From an uncultured Lachnospiraceae bacterium (GTDB taxonomy: Bacteria; Bacillota; Clostridia; Lachnospirales; Lachnospiraceae), in contig CATOPL010000004.1 in the NCBI GenBank assembly GCA_951802115.1, positions 62,001-126,000 on the forward strand: a stretch of 64,000 bases of DNA. Direction: 5' to 3'. The notes beneath the pieces were generated by a model. That model had not been told where the DNA came from, did not search any database, and saw only the letters and a list, made by a program, of their open reading frames with translations. Shown here one piece after another: positions 9,201 through 20,345 of this stretch (position 1 is the stretch's first letter; every line of letters starts with the position of its first letter). The translations under genes and the position numbers were made by a program.

Positions 9201-10517
9201 CTATCGGTTTCGCAGCCGGTCCAGCCGTTTTGCAATCTCCTTTTCATATCCTATATCTGTCGGATGATAAAAAGTTTTCCCTTCAATTTCATCCGGCAGA
9301 TATTGCTGTTTTACATAATGTTCCGGAAAATCATGAGCATAGAGATATCCGACTCCATGTCCCAGCTTTTCCGCTCCTTTGTAATGCTTGTCCTGCAGAT
9401 GAACCGGAATTGTAGTGGTGGTAGTCTTTACTGTATCCATCGCCAGAGAAATGGCATTGCAGGCAGCATTGCTCTTCGGTGCAGATGCTACATAGGATAC
9501 CGCATGAGAAAGAATGATCTGTGCCTCCGGCATCCCGATGCGCTCCACCGCCTGCGCTGCAGCTACCGCCACCAAAAGCGCCTGCGGATCTGCATTTCCC
9601 ACGTCTTCAGAAGCGCAGATCATAATTCTTCTGGCTATAAATCTGATATCTTCTCCTGCATACAGCATTTTTGCCAGATAAAATACAGCCGCATCCGGGT
9701 CTGAACCTCTCATGCTTTTAATAAATGCAGAAATTGTATCATAATGGTTGTCCCCGCCTTTATCATAACGCACTGTTTTTTTCTGGATACATTCGGATGC
9801 CGTATCCAGTGTAATGTGAATTTTTCCGTCTGCATCGCGTTCAGTTGTCAGGATTCCAAGCTCCAGTGCATTCAGCGCATTTCTCGCATCCCCTCCCGCA
9901 ATGTCAGCCAGAAACTCCAGTGCGTCTTCTTCAATCACCGCCTCATAGGCACCCATTCCTTTCTCCACATCCGTAAGCGCCCGTACGAGAAGTCTTTTGA
10001 TATCCTCTTTTTCCAGCGCCTTCAATTCGAAAATAACAGAGCGGGACAAAAGAGCTCCATTGACTTCAAAATAAGGATTTTCCGTCGTTGCCCCAATCAG
10101 GATTAAGGTGCCGTCTTCCACATAGGGCAACAGATAATCCTGTTGTCCCTTGTTAAAGCGATGAATCTCATCCACAAACAGTATCGTCCGTTTTCCATAC
10201 ATTCCCAGACTGTCTTTTGCCTGACGAACCACCTCTTCCATATCTTTTTTTCCGGCCACTGTCGCATTGATCTGCGTAAATTCCGCGCTGGTTGTGTTGG
10301 CAATCACCCTGGCGATCGTTGTCTTGCCGCTTCCCGGCGGTCCGTAAAAAATCACAGACCCCAGCTTGTCCGCACGAATCGCCCGGTACAAAAGTCTGTC
10401 TTTTCCCAGTATATGCTGCTGCCCTACAATCTCCTCCAGCTTCGCCGGCCGCATTCTGGAAGCCAGAGGCGCCTCAGATTTCATCGTGTTGTTTCTCATA
10501 AAATCAAATAAATCCAT
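9201..10517 (-). CDS. rarA: Replication-associated recombination protein A (AAA+ ATPase)
   Basis: SVIFYGPPGSGKTTIARVIA, LFVDEIHRFNKGQQDYLLPYVE, HYKGAEKLGHGVGYLYAHDFP; start MDLFDFMRN at 10517 with GGGAG RBS. Confidence 0.9.
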   Translation of the reverse strand: MDLFDFMRNNTMKSEAPLASRMRPAKLEEIVGQQHILGKDRLLYRAIRADKLGSVIFYGPPGSGKTTIARVIANTTSAEFTQINATVAGKKDMEEVVRQAKDSLGMYGKRTILFVDEIHRFNKGQQDYLLPYVEDGTLILIGATTENPYFEVNGALLSRSVIFELKALEKEDIKRLLVRALTDVEKGMGAYEAVIEEDALEFLADIAGGDARNALNALELGILTTERDADGKIHITLDTASECIQKKTVRYDKGGDNHYDTISAFIKSMRGSDPDAAVFYLAKMLYAGEDIRFIARRIMICASEDVGNADPQALLVAVAAAQAVERIGMPEAQIILSHAVSYVASAPKSNAACNAISLAMDTVKTTTTTIPVHLQDKHYKGAEKLGHGVGYLYAHDFPEHYVKQQYLPDEIEGKTFYHPTDIGYEKEIAKRLDRLRNR

Positions 10518-10536
10518 AATTTCTCCCATAAAACAG

Positions 10537-11325
10537 TTAATCAAACAGTACTTCATCCACTGTCACAAACTCGAAACCGTCCGCTTTCAGAAGACGAATG
10601 ATCCTTTCCGTAGCCTGTACAGTACTCTGATAACTGTCGTGCATTAATATTATATCATTTTCACCGGCATTTTTCACTACATGGTTTACAATCGAATCCA
10701 CATTTTTCGTAGTCCAGTCTTTGGTATCTATCGTCCACATAACCGGTATCAGGTCCAGACTGGATTCCAGCCCTTCATTCCATGTCCCGAAAGGCGGACG
10801 TACATATTCTGTTCCCGTTCCGGTCAGTTCCTCAATCAATTTGTTTGTTTCTTCAATTTCTTCGCACGCCTGTTCTTTGGACAGTCCGGTAATCTGTACA
10901 TGATGGAACGTATGATTGCCGATCAGATGCCCTTTTTCGGCAATTTCTCTTACAATCTTCTCCTGTCCTTCAATATTCTGTCCAAGAAGAAAAAAAGTGG
11001 CAGGAACCTCAGCTTCCTCCAGCACTTCCAACATTCGTTCTGTATAAACCGGGTGGGGACCGTCGTCAAATGTCAGGGCTATCTTCTTAATCTCCTGATC
11101 TTCTTTTTCCTCCGGACTTTCCATAGTATCCATTTCCTCATTCAGTTCCAGTGAGGACACCGGGTTTGTCTGCTCTTCTGTTTCTGCTTTCTGCGCAGTA
11201 TGATGAAGAATAACTCCACAGCCCAAAATGCACAAAACTCCCCACATCCACCATCGTTTTTTCCATTCCGGCATATTCGATCTCCGTAATCTGACTAGCT
11301 CAGTGCTGATATATTTCCTTAACAT
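10537..11325 (-). CDS. Polysaccharide deacetylase (NodB-type)
   Basis: IALTFDDGPHPVYTERMLEVLEEAEVPATFFLLGQN...GHLIGNHTFHH...RPPFGTWN. Confidence 0.9.
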   Translation of the reverse strand: MLRKYISTELVRLRRSNMPEWKKRWWMWGVLCILGCGVILHHTAQKAETEEQTNPVSSLELNEEMDTMESPEEKEDQEIKKIALTFDDGPHPVYTERMLEVLEEAEVPATFFLLGQNIEGQEKIVREIAEKGHLIGNHTFHHVQITGLSKEQACEEIEETNKLIEELTGTGTEYVRPPFGTWNEGLESSLDLIPVMWTIDTKDWTTKNVDSIVNHVVKNAGENDIILMHDSYQSTVQATERIIRLLKADGFEFVTVDEVLFD

Positions 11326-11531
11326 ACTTTATGACCATCTGCTTGTTTCATATGACTGCTCTCATCGTCAACACCGTCTTCTTCCTCTGACTGCATAATT
11401 TCTTTTTGTTTTTTTCCAATTTTCTTTACGTTTTTTAGAATTCTTTTAGAACAGTTACACATTTTAGACATATTTCCCTGCTAATATAAGTATTGTAAAG
11501 AAGACATATCCGTATTTCATTCATAACACTT

Positions 11532-11603
11532 GGGGGGCCGTAAAAAGCCCTCCACTCCCTCGAAAGATTAAGGTTTTCACGGAAGTGAGAGCCTTTTCTT
11601 TTT
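11532..11603 (+). ncRNA. Candidate structured leader or small RNA ending in an intrinsic terminator
   Basis: Hairpin ggggggc(11532-11538)/gccctcc(11547-11553), then terminator aaggttttcac-ggaa-gtgagagcctt (11570-11595) followed by ttcttttt. Confidence 0.45.
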
Positions 11604-11701
11604 GGAATTACTCCTGTTTTTCTTCTTCTAAAATATAATGACAAACTAAATTCATAATGTTATAATAAATAATGTCAGAAAAAGTCAGGAGGGATATCAT
11701 T

Positions 11702-13837
11702 TTGGACAGACCACATAAAACAAACCACGGCTTAATCGAATATATGTTATCCCTATTAAATCTTCCTCCTCACTGCTCTGATTCTGACGATCATCCTCTT
11801 AGTCAAGTCAAAACCTCAGAGGCGTTCCCCCTCTCAGAATTTTCTTATACTCACACAGCACTTGAAGTGAAAGCTTTTATGGATCAGATGCCCGGCGGTT
11901 TTTTCATTTATCAGGCAGACGGAAAGGAAGAACTCCTCTATGCAAATAAAGCCATGCTCCGTATCTTCAACTGTGACACAATGGAAGAATTCCGGGAGCT
12001 GACCGGGAATTCTTTTCGTGGAATCGTACATCCGGACGATCTGGAAGAGGTAGAAAAAAGCATACAGGAACAGATCGCTCACAGTCAGCATGATCTGGAC
12101 TATGTAGAGTACCGGATCATACAAAAAGGCGGAACGATCCGCTGGATTGAAGACTACGGACACTTTATCCACAGCGAAACGGCAGGCGATATTTTTTATG
12201 TATTTGCAGGAGACGCCACAGAAAAGCGTCAGAGACAGGAAGCCGAACATCTGCAGCGCCTTGAAGTTATTGAAGGTCTCAGCATCAATTACGAGTCCAT
12301 CCTTTACATAAATCTGGACATAAACAAAGTACTGCCCTACCGGCTCAGCGGCAGAACCGAAAAGCAGTTCGGAAAAACCTTTCAGTTAAAAGAATATGAC
12401 TGGTTTGTTTCTGAATATGTGAAACTGTGGGTTTATGAAGAAGATCGCCCTCTCATGTTCCGGGCACTGAATCCTGATTACATCCGAAGCAAACTGGCAG
12501 ACTCCCGGACTTTCTATGTAAATTACCGGGTTTTAAAGGATGAAGAACTCCAGTATCTCCAGCTGCGGATTGTCGACGTCAGCAATGCAGGCCAGGCATC
12601 CCGAATTGTCCTTGGCTGCCGTCGGATTGACGAGGAGATTCAGCACGAGATTGAACAGAAGAAAATTTTTGAAGATGCATGGAACCATGCACGTCTGGCT
12701 AATATTACCAAGGACACTTTTCTTTCCAATATGTCTCATGACATGCGTACCCCGCTCAATGCCATCTCTGGCTACACAGCAGTTGCCAAAAATTATGTGA
12801 CGGATCCGGAGAAAATTCTGGATTATCTGGAAAAAATTGAATCCTCCAGCGAAAATCTTCTGCATATTATCAACGATATCCTGGAAATCTCACGGCTGGA
12901 ATCAGGCACCATCCAGATGGAAGAATCTGAATGCCGGATTTCTGATCTGGTCAAAGAAGTCCATGAGGCTCTCCTTCCCCGCGCCCGTTCAAAATCCATC
13001 ATCTTTTCCACGGATCTTTCCGGGATCGAGCACGATCATGCCTGCTGCGACTGTAAAAAACTGATTCAGATACTGTCTCACCTCGTCAGCAATGCCATTA
13101 AATATACAGAACAGGAAGGCCAGGTGCGTATAACGGTTACCGAGCGGCCCGAAACGGCCAGCGAATATTCTCTCTATTATTTTTCAGTAAAAGATAACGG
13201 GATCGGAATTGATGAAAAAAATCTGGAATGCATCTTTGAGCCCTTTGAACGAATCTCCAACACTACATTCTGCGGTGTTCCCGGCACAGGACTCGGGCTG
13301 ACCATCGCCAGATACCTTGCAGAGATGATGGGCGGACATCTTGAGGTACAGAGCGCTCTGGGCATCGGCAGCAGATTTACCGTCTCTCTTACGCTTCGGT
13401 CTCTGCATATTCTGCCGCCCGTCAGAAGTCAGGAAGCGCTGATTCAATATCTGAAAGGGAAAAAAATCCTGCTGGTCGACGACAACGAAATCAACCTGGA
13501 AGTAGAAGCCGCACTTTTAGAGGACTACGGATTTTCCGTGGATCTTGCATTTAATGGACGCGCAGCCGTTGATAAAATTGTCAATTCTGTTTCCGGAGAA
13601 TACGCTCTGATTCTCATGGATATCCAGATGCCGGTTATGAATGGACATGAAGCCACCAGAGCAATCCGCCGTCTCCCTGATCCGGCACTGGCGCAGATCC
13701 CGATCATCGCCCTATCGGCTAATTGTTTTGAAGAAGACCGCCAAAATTCTCTGAAAAGCGGTATGAATGCCCATATGGCAAAACCTTTCGATCCCGCAAA
13801 GTTTCTGGAACTGACTGCGGGCATCCTGCAGTTTTAA
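11702..13837 (+). CDS. Cytosolic PAS-containing hybrid histidine kinase / response regulator
   Basis: FLSNMSHDMRTPLNAISGYTAVA; GLGLTIARYLAEMMGG; REC DDNEINLEVEAALL...LILMDIQMPVMNGHEATRAIR. Track ORF starts 11672 but AGGAGG precedes an in-frame TTG at 11702. Confidence 0.88.
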   Translation: MDRPHKTNHGLIEYMLSLLNLPPHCSDSDDHPLSQVKTSEAFPLSEFSYTHTALEVKAFMDQMPGGFFIYQADGKEELLYANKAMLRIFNCDTMEEFRELTGNSFRGIVHPDDLEEVEKSIQEQIAHSQHDLDYVEYRIIQKGGTIRWIEDYGHFIHSETAGDIFYVFAGDATEKRQRQEAEHLQRLEVIEGLSINYESILYINLDINKVLPYRLSGRTEKQFGKTFQLKEYDWFVSEYVKLWVYEEDRPLMFRALNPDYIRSKLADSRTFYVNYRVLKDEELQYLQLRIVDVSNAGQASRIVLGCRRIDEEIQHEIEQKKIFEDAWNHARLANITKDTFLSNMSHDMRTPLNAISGYTAVAKNYVTDPEKILDYLEKIESSSENLLHIINDILEISRLESGTIQMEESECRISDLVKEVHEALLPRARSKSIIFSTDLSGIEHDHACCDCKKLIQILSHLVSNAIKYTEQEGQVRITVTERPETASEYSLYYFSVKDNGIGIDEKNLECIFEPFERISNTTFCGVPGTGLGLTIARYLAEMMGGHLEVQSALGIGSRFTVSLTLRSLHILPPVRSQEALIQYLKGKKILLVDDNEINLEVEAALLEDYGFSVDLAFNGRAAVDKIVNSVSGEYALILMDIQMPVMNGHEATRAIRRLPDPALAQIPIIALSANCFEEDRQNSLKSGMNAHMAKPFDPAKFLELTAGILQF

Positions 13838-13876
13838 AAACAGTCTCTCCCTAAGAACAGAAAGAGACCCGGGCCG

Positions 13877-14185
13877 TCAGAACTGCCCAAATCTCTTCCT
13901 GTTCTCTTCTGTATATCCCACTGCCATATCTGGATTTTCTTTCTGAAGTTTCGCCAGCAGTTCTCTCGCTTCCTGCATACTTTCAAACTGAAAAATTTCT
14001 TTTTTCCCATTCCTTTCCAATACAATCACCCTGCCGATTTCTGCATGATAACTTCCGCAGCACATTTTCGCCGGCACATCTTCCTGCTGAAGATAGGCCC
14101 ATACCAGATCTGCAATCCGAAGTTCGCAGACCGTCAGGTATTTTCTGTATCTTACCTTTCCGTCTGCCACCGTTATCTTTGCCAT
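13877..14185 (-). CDS. Hypothetical protein (102 aa)
   Basis: aggagg RBS and plausible composition; no family recognised. Confidence 0.6.
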   Translation of the reverse strand: MAKITVADGKVRYRKYLTVCELRIADLVWAYLQQEDVPAKMCCGSYHAEIGRVIVLERNGKKEIFQFESMQEARELLAKLQKENPDMAVGYTEENRKRFGQF

Positions 14186-14284
14186 AGATTCCTCCTGAAA
14201 GTTCTTTATTTACCTGCAATCCCCGGATTCTGACCGCACCGGAATGTTACCCCCCCCCTGTAGCATTGTTCCTGCAGATACTTT

Positions 14285-14512
14285 CTAAATCTCAGTGAAC
14301 GAATAACGCTGCAGGATTCCCGAAGCATTTACATGGTAGAGGATCGTACCGTCCGCCAGCTCTTCACGCTCCAGTTTAAGGTCATGATCCTTGTGTTTTC
14401 CCCGGATATATCTTTCCAGGTCTTCAATCATCACCTCTTCAAAAAATACATCCCGCATCTGATTATTGGCACATTCATTAAAAATCTCATGTACTACTTC
14501 ATATTCTTTCAT
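14285..14512 (-). CDS. Hypothetical small acidic protein (75 aa)
   Basis: aaaggagg RBS; directly downstream of the VWA gene. Confidence 0.6.
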   Translation of the reverse strand: MKEYEVVHEIFNECANNQMRDVFFEEVMIEDLERYIRGKHKDHDLKLEREELADGTILYHVNASGILQRYSFTEI

Positions 14513-14543
14513 CTTGTCCTCCTTTTTATTCCTGATGTGAATT

Positions 14544-16334
14544 TTACTGATCGTCCACCTGTTTTTTTAAATATCTGCCCACTATATGTGCAAACGTGGA
14601 AATATCTCTGATATATGCAAAATCCTTTCCGAAGATCCGTCTCTCCGCCATCAGATCTTTTTCCTCTCCCGCAAAAACTCCCAGAACCGCAATTCCCTGG
14701 CTTCTGAGTCTTCGCACCTCGGCCGCGGTATCTTTGACCGCATATTCTCCTGTATAAACAGCCGGATTTCTCACATTCGGCCGGTTAACCACCAGATCAT
14801 TGGGACGTCCGTCACTCAGCACAATCAATACTTTGTTTTCTTCCGGCCTGTTAAGGAGCCCGTCTGCTGCCGCCCGGAGCGCAAGCCCATCCCGGTTATT
14901 GGAAGAAGATGTGAATTCCATCAGCCTCCAGTCTGCTTCTCTGCCCTCTTCATACTCCCGAAATCTGCGCATGATCGTATGGTCCCAGAAGGTACAAAAA
15001 CTGAGCACCCGATGAGGGATTCCCGCTCTTGACAGTGCTGCGGACAGAATATATCCCTGCAGCGCCACCAGATGCTGTCGGCTCCGCTGGGAACCGCTGG
15101 CATCAATCAGTACATCTACCACAAAATCTGAACTGCGCCTCTGAATCTCCTTGACAAAAAGACGGGCGTCTTCGGATCTTCCCACTTTCCAGAGTCTTGC
15201 CGACAGAATTGTTCCGCAGGATGACAAATATCGTTCCTCTTCATTCTGTGCCTGCATGGAACGCTTCAGAATATCGCCCAACTCCTGAATATTGTGACGT
15301 GCCACACGCTGATTCTGGCGGTAAAAACGCTGATTCATTTCCCAGGTCCGTTTTGCCATCACATATGTGTTATTCTCTCTTACATAATTGTGTATAATGC
15401 CATCCGTAAAATACAGTCTGCAGTCCGCATGGACTCCCCGGCAAACCCTGCGGTCCAGCCTTTGGCGCTCCAGCTCATCCATATAAGATGTCCCAAAATG
15501 CAGTTCTATATAAGAATGCATTTTTTTCGCAGCTTCCTCTGTGACCAGAATCCGTCCGGCACGCGCTTTTCTGTCCTCCTCATCTTCCGGAAGCAAGCTA
15601 CTGTTCGCCTGACGAATCATCTCTTCCAGCGCAGATTCAGACGCAGCCTCGTCAAGAAAATCCTGCCAGTCAAATTTCTTCAAGTCTTCCGCTGACACTG
15701 CCAGAACTGTTTCCAGATCTCCGATCCGGGTTTCAAAATCCGGATCTACCAACCGGTTATAAAACATATCCACTTTCCGAATCACATCTATCGTCTGTTC
15801 TGCCCTTCTGATGGAAAAAAGCTCTTCAACCTGCTGCTGAATACGCTTTTCCGCCGAATATGTGCCGTCAATCCCTTCCTGAAGCATCGCAATTTTCATC
15901 CTGCCCGGCAGATTGCCGGGCTTTGACATACCCGGAAAATCCCTCTCCAGAATATCTTCAAACGCTTTTTTGCGCAATGAGGCCACGCCTCTGCGCTCAC
16001 GAATCACCTTTTCCGATATTGCCTGATCCACACACATCTGCGCCAGATTCGCAAGCGCAGCCTCATCCGCTCCCAGATACAGTTTTTTCACCAAATATAT
16101 CCCGAACTCGTCTTTTGAAAAATAACGGGCAAAAGCCCCCTGTTTGACGGCATCATAGAGCGATATATACTTGGAACGCTGAAAAGACCGGATATCCAGC
16201 TCCACATCCAGCTCATAATCTCCGCTTACAGCCCACAGAAGATTTCTCATACGGTTTTCGATCTCGTACTGATATTCCTCGGCTGCATATCCTTCCGACA
16301 GCTCCTGCATTAAAACACCTGCTCTTTCGTCCAT
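14544..16334 (-). CDS. VWA-domain protein (NorD/CobT-like)
   Basis: VDVLIDASGSQRSRQ...NKVLIVLSDGRPND; overlaps the MoxR-type ATPase gene. Confidence 0.8.
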   Translation of the reverse strand: MDERAGVLMQELSEGYAAEEYQYEIENRMRNLLWAVSGDYELDVELDIRSFQRSKYISLYDAVKQGAFARYFSKDEFGIYLVKKLYLGADEAALANLAQMCVDQAISEKVIRERRGVASLRKKAFEDILERDFPGMSKPGNLPGRMKIAMLQEGIDGTYSAEKRIQQQVEELFSIRRAEQTIDVIRKVDMFYNRLVDPDFETRIGDLETVLAVSAEDLKKFDWQDFLDEAASESALEEMIRQANSSLLPEDEEDRKARAGRILVTEEAAKKMHSYIELHFGTSYMDELERQRLDRRVCRGVHADCRLYFTDGIIHNYVRENNTYVMAKRTWEMNQRFYRQNQRVARHNIQELGDILKRSMQAQNEEERYLSSCGTILSARLWKVGRSEDARLFVKEIQRRSSDFVVDVLIDASGSQRSRQHLVALQGYILSAALSRAGIPHRVLSFCTFWDHTIMRRFREYEEGREADWRLMEFTSSSNNRDGLALRAAADGLLNRPEENKVLIVLSDGRPNDLVVNRPNVRNPAVYTGEYAVKDTAAEVRRLRSQGIAVLGVFAGEEKDLMAERRIFGKDFAYIRDISTFAHIVGRYLKKQVDDQ

Positions 16335-17227
16335 TCCTCTGGTATCCTGGTCATGACCAGATCTGATACGATCTCTCGTTCAAAAATATCGAATGCTTTA
16401 TTTGTGACTCCCATCTGCACCGCCTGCCAGGGTCGAAGTCCGATTCTGACTGCTCCAAGAGCCGCCAGAAGCCCTCTCAGATCCATAGCCTTGGTGGAAA
16501 TCTCACCGTTTTGCGCTTTGATCTGCAGATCCAGAAACAGTCCGGAAAACGCCTGCAGAGCGTCTTTTTGAATTTCAGGATAATCATGTTTTATAATTCT
16601 GTGCAATGTTTTCTCCGAGAGCATCGGCATATCAATAACCAGAAAGCGGGAAACCAGCGCTTCATTCAGCTCTTTTGTACCCGCATATCCATAATTCATA
16701 GTCCCGATAAAACGGGCTGCCGGGTGCAGATTGATCTTTTCATAACCTGGAACATCAATGATTCTTCTGTGATCCAGCGTCGCATGAAGCACCGAAGCCG
16801 CATCGTTTTTCGCCATGTTGATTTCATCCAGAATACCAAAGCCCCCTTCTTCCGCACAGCGGTAAACACTGCCCTTCCGAAGCTGCACCTCATTGTCACG
16901 AAAGGTATCCGTTCCAATCAAAGAACTGCTGTCCGTATTGACATTAAAAGAAATATTATATACCGGCCGTTGAAAAATCCAGGCCAGATTTTCCGCCAGA
17001 ATGTTCTTTCCGGTCGCTTTTGCTCCGCTGAGCAGCAGATTGGAACCTTCCAGCAGAGCCGCAATCGCCATTTCCAGAATCTCTTTCCCGTAAAACGGAA
17101 TAGAAGGCTTCAGCACCCGGTCCTTCACCTTGTCCGTCAACGGATATTCCCGGCAAAACGCCTCTACTTTACAAATCAAAGTATGATCCACATTCTGTTC
17201 ATCTAAAAACTGTAACTTTTCCTCCAT
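16310..17227 (-). CDS. MoxR/NorQ-type AAA+ ATPase
   Basis: NLLLSGAKATGKNILAENLAW; GILDEINMAKNDAASVLHATLDHRR. Confidence 0.85.
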   Translation of the reverse strand: MEEKLQFLDEQNVDHTLICKVEAFCREYPLTDKVKDRVLKPSIPFYGKEILEMAIAALLEGSNLLLSGAKATGKNILAENLAWIFQRPVYNISFNVNTDSSSLIGTDTFRDNEVQLRKGSVYRCAEEGGFGILDEINMAKNDAASVLHATLDHRRIIDVPGYEKINLHPAARFIGTMNYGYAGTKELNEALVSRFLVIDMPMLSEKTLHRIIKHDYPEIQKDALQAFSGLFLDLQIKAQNGEISTKAMDLRGLLAALGAVRIGLRPWQAVQMGVTNKAFDIFEREIVSDLVMTRIPEEWTKEQVF

Positions 17228-17252
17228 TTTTATCCCCTCCGCAGCCGGTTTA

Positions 17253-18374
17253 TCAGTTCAGAAACTGTGCCAGCACATAGTTGCTTACATCAACACCTCT
17301 GTCTGTCAGACACAGCCTGCCTTTTTTTTCCTCTAAAAGCTGCTGTACCTGCAGCTTTTCTATCAACTCTTTGTAATACTCCCGATACATTCCCGGACTT
17401 ACGCCTTCTGTCTTGCGAAGCCCCAGGAAAAAGTACTCTTCTCTGACTGCCCGGCTGTCCAGCCGCTCCTCTGTTCCCTTCAGACTTCCCTTCAGATATT
17501 CTGAAAGCTCTGTCTGATTTGTATACCTGACGTTGTCCAGAAGTGAAGCGGCGCCAAGCCCGTATCCTCTGTAGTCCGTTCGCTCCCAGTACCCCAGATT
17601 ATGACGGCATTCATATCCCGGCCTGGCATAATTAGAGATTTCATAGCGTACATATCCGTCAGCACACAACCGATCCCGGATATCATAATACATCTGTCGT
17701 TCTTCATCCTCGGACGGCAGAAGCTCCGGATGCTCTCCATAACGCCCGTAAAAAGGCGTTCCCTCTTCTATCATCAGGCTGTATGCCGATATATGTTCCG
17801 GTAAAAGAGTCAACACCTGTTCCAGCGTCTTTCGCATATTCCCTGCCGTCTGCCCGGGCAGGGCGGACATCAGATCAATATTGATATTCTGAAATCCGGC
17901 CCCCCTTGCCATGGAATAGCTTTCAAGAAACTGCTCCCAGGTGTGAATCCTTCCCAGCAGCTTCAGTTCCCGGTCATCCGCCGACTGCAGCCCGAAGCTG
18001 ATACGGTTCACCCCGGCCTCATGATACTGCAAAAATTTTTCCCCGTCCGCAGTCTCCGGGTTTACTTCCACAGTAATCTCCGTATCGTTTAAAAACACAA
18101 ACTGCTGCCGTAATATTTCAACAATACGGCAAATCTGTTCTCCTTTCAGAATGCTGGGAGTACCGCCCCCGAAAAAAACGGTCTGCACATTATATTCGCC
18201 AGACAACTCCTCCGACCTGCGTATTTCTTCCAGAAGTTTTTCAACATAAGCCTCCTGCACTTCCCGCTCCGCCGGAGCAGACAGAAAATCGCAGTATGCG
18301 CACTTACGGATGCAAAAAGGAATATGGACATAGATTTCCAGCGGCTTTTTCATATTATCACTATTTTTTATCAT
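17253..18374 (-). CDS. hemW: Radical SAM HemW-type protein
   Basis: [52 protein letters not shown]. Confidence 0.9.
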   Translation of the reverse strand: MIKNSDNMKKPLEIYVHIPFCIRKCAYCDFLSAPAEREVQEAYVEKLLEEIRRSEELSGEYNVQTVFFGGGTPSILKGEQICRIVEILRQQFVFLNDTEITVEVNPETADGEKFLQYHEAGVNRISFGLQSADDRELKLLGRIHTWEQFLESYSMARGAGFQNINIDLMSALPGQTAGNMRKTLEQVLTLLPEHISAYSLMIEEGTPFYGRYGEHPELLPSEDEERQMYYDIRDRLCADGYVRYEISNYARPGYECRHNLGYWERTDYRGYGLGAASLLDNVRYTNQTELSEYLKGSLKGTEERLDSRAVREEYFFLGLRKTEGVSPGMYREYYKELIEKLQVQQLLEEKKGRLCLTDRGVDVSNYVLAQFLN

Positions 18375-20178
18375 CCAGCTTCAGCACACTCATAAACGCC
18401 TTCTGCGGAATCTCTACATTTCCAATCTGCCGCATCCGTTTCTTGCCCTCTTTCTGCTTTTCCAAAAGCTTTCTCTTTCGGGTAATATCACCGCCATAGC
18501 ATTTTGCCAGTACGTCTTTTCTCATGGCTTTAACGGTTTCTCTGGCTATGATCTTGCCGCCGACTGCCGCCTGGATCGGAATCTCAAACAGGTGCCTGGG
18601 AATCTCATCCTTCAGTTTTTCACACATTTTCCTTCCTCTGTCGTAGGCTGAAGCGCCATGCACGATAAATGACAGTGCGTCTACTTCTTCCCGGTTGATC
18701 AGAATATCCAGCTTTACCAGTTCCGACTGCACATAACCTTTAAAATCGTAGTCAAACGAAGCATAACCTCTGGAACGGGATTTCAACGCGTCAAAAAAGT
18801 CATAAATAATCTCATTAAGCGGAAGGTCGTATTTTAACAGTGCACGGGTTTCTTCCATATATTCCATGCCCAGATAAATACCCCGACGCTCCTGGCAAAG
18901 CTCCATGATAGAACCGATAAACTCTGTTGTCACCATAATTTCCGCGCTGACAATCGGTTCTTCCATATATTCAATCTCCGACGGATCCGGCAGATTGGAC
19001 GGATTCGTCAGCTCGATCATCTCTCCGTTGGATTTGTGCACCCGATAAATAACTCCTGGCGCCGTTGTCACCAAGTCCAGATTGTATTCCCGTTCCAGCC
19101 GCTCCTGAATGATCTCCAGATGCAGAAGCCCCAGGAAACCGCAGCGAAATCCGAACCCCAGAGCAATCGACGTCTCCGGCTCAAACTGCAGCGCCGCGTC
19201 ATTGAGCTGAAGCTTCTCCAGAGCATCCCGCAGATCCGGGTATTTCGCTCCGTCTGCCGGATAGAGACCGCAGTACACCATAGACTGCACCTTCTTATAT
19301 CCGGGAAGAGGTTCTGTGCAGGGATTCGACCGGTCTGTCACCGTATCACCCACCCGTGTATCCTTTACATTTTTAATACTCCCGGTAATATACCCAACCA
19401 TACCAGCGCTTAATTCTTCGCAGGGAATAAACTGACCGGCTCCAAAATATCCGACTTCGACCACATCCGCTTCCGCTTTGGTAGCCATCATCTGAATCGG
19501 AGTCCCTTTCCTGACAGTTCCTTCTTTAATCCTGCAGAAAATGATAACTCCCTTATACGGATCATATACCGAATCAAATATCAGAGCCTGAAGAGGAGCA
19601 TCCGGACTTCCGCCCGGCGCCGGTATCCTTTTCACGATCTGTTCCAGAACCTCATCCACGTTCTGGCCGGTTTTCGCTGAGATCAGCGGCGCATCCTGGG
19701 CCTCGATTCCGATAACATCCTCGATTTCATCCATCACGCGCTGCGGCTCCGCACTTGGCAGATCAATTTTATTGATCACAGGCATCACATCCAGGTTGTG
19801 ATCCAGAGCCAGATATACGTTGGCCAGCGTCTGAGCCTCAATCCCCTGGGCGGCGTCCACCACGAGAATCGCCCCGTCGCACGCTGCAAGGCTCCTGGAT
19901 ACCTCATAATTAAAGTCTACATGTCCCGGTGTATCAATCAGATTAAAGATGTATTCTTCTCCGTCCTGTGCCCTGTACACAGTACGAACCGTCTGCGCCT
20001 TAATCGTAATCCCGCGCTCCCTCTCCAGATCCATATTGTCCAGTACCTGCGACTGCATCTCTCTGCTAGTAAGCAGACCGGTTTTCTCAATAATCCGGTC
20101 TGCCAGTGTGGATTTTCCATGATCGATATGCGCCACTATACAAAAATTGCGGATTTTACTTTGATCCACGAATGCCAT
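18361..20178 (-). CDS. lepA: Elongation factor 4
   Basis: [51 protein letters not shown]. Confidence 0.97.
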   Translation of the reverse strand: MAFVDQSKIRNFCIVAHIDHGKSTLADRIIEKTGLLTSREMQSQVLDNMDLERERGITIKAQTVRTVYRAQDGEEYIFNLIDTPGHVDFNYEVSRSLAACDGAILVVDAAQGIEAQTLANVYLALDHNLDVMPVINKIDLPSAEPQRVMDEIEDVIGIEAQDAPLISAKTGQNVDEVLEQIVKRIPAPGGSPDAPLQALIFDSVYDPYKGVIIFCRIKEGTVRKGTPIQMMATKAEADVVEVGYFGAGQFIPCEELSAGMVGYITGSIKNVKDTRVGDTVTDRSNPCTEPLPGYKKVQSMVYCGLYPADGAKYPDLRDALEKLQLNDAALQFEPETSIALGFGFRCGFLGLLHLEIIQERLEREYNLDLVTTAPGVIYRVHKSNGEMIELTNPSNLPDPSEIEYMEEPIVSAEIMVTTEFIGSIMELCQERRGIYLGMEYMEETRALLKYDLPLNEIIYDFFDALKSRSRGYASFDYDFKGYVQSELVKLDILINREEVDALSFIVHGASAYDRGRKMCEKLKDEIPRHLFEIPIQAAVGGKIIARETVKAMRKDVLAKCYGGDITRKRKLLEKQKEGKKRMRQIGNVEIPQKAFMSVLKLDDKK

Positions 20179-20345
20179 CTTAAGTCCTCCATCTATTCAG
20201 TCTCTCCCGAAGTGAGGCCCGATTCCGTTCCTTCTGCTGTCAGGTTTTCTGAACAATCTTACGCTCACTTCTCAGTGCAGCAGCCTGCTTTTTCATCACT
20301 GCATCCCGCTGCCGGGTATTTACACTGTTCACTGGTTATAATATA

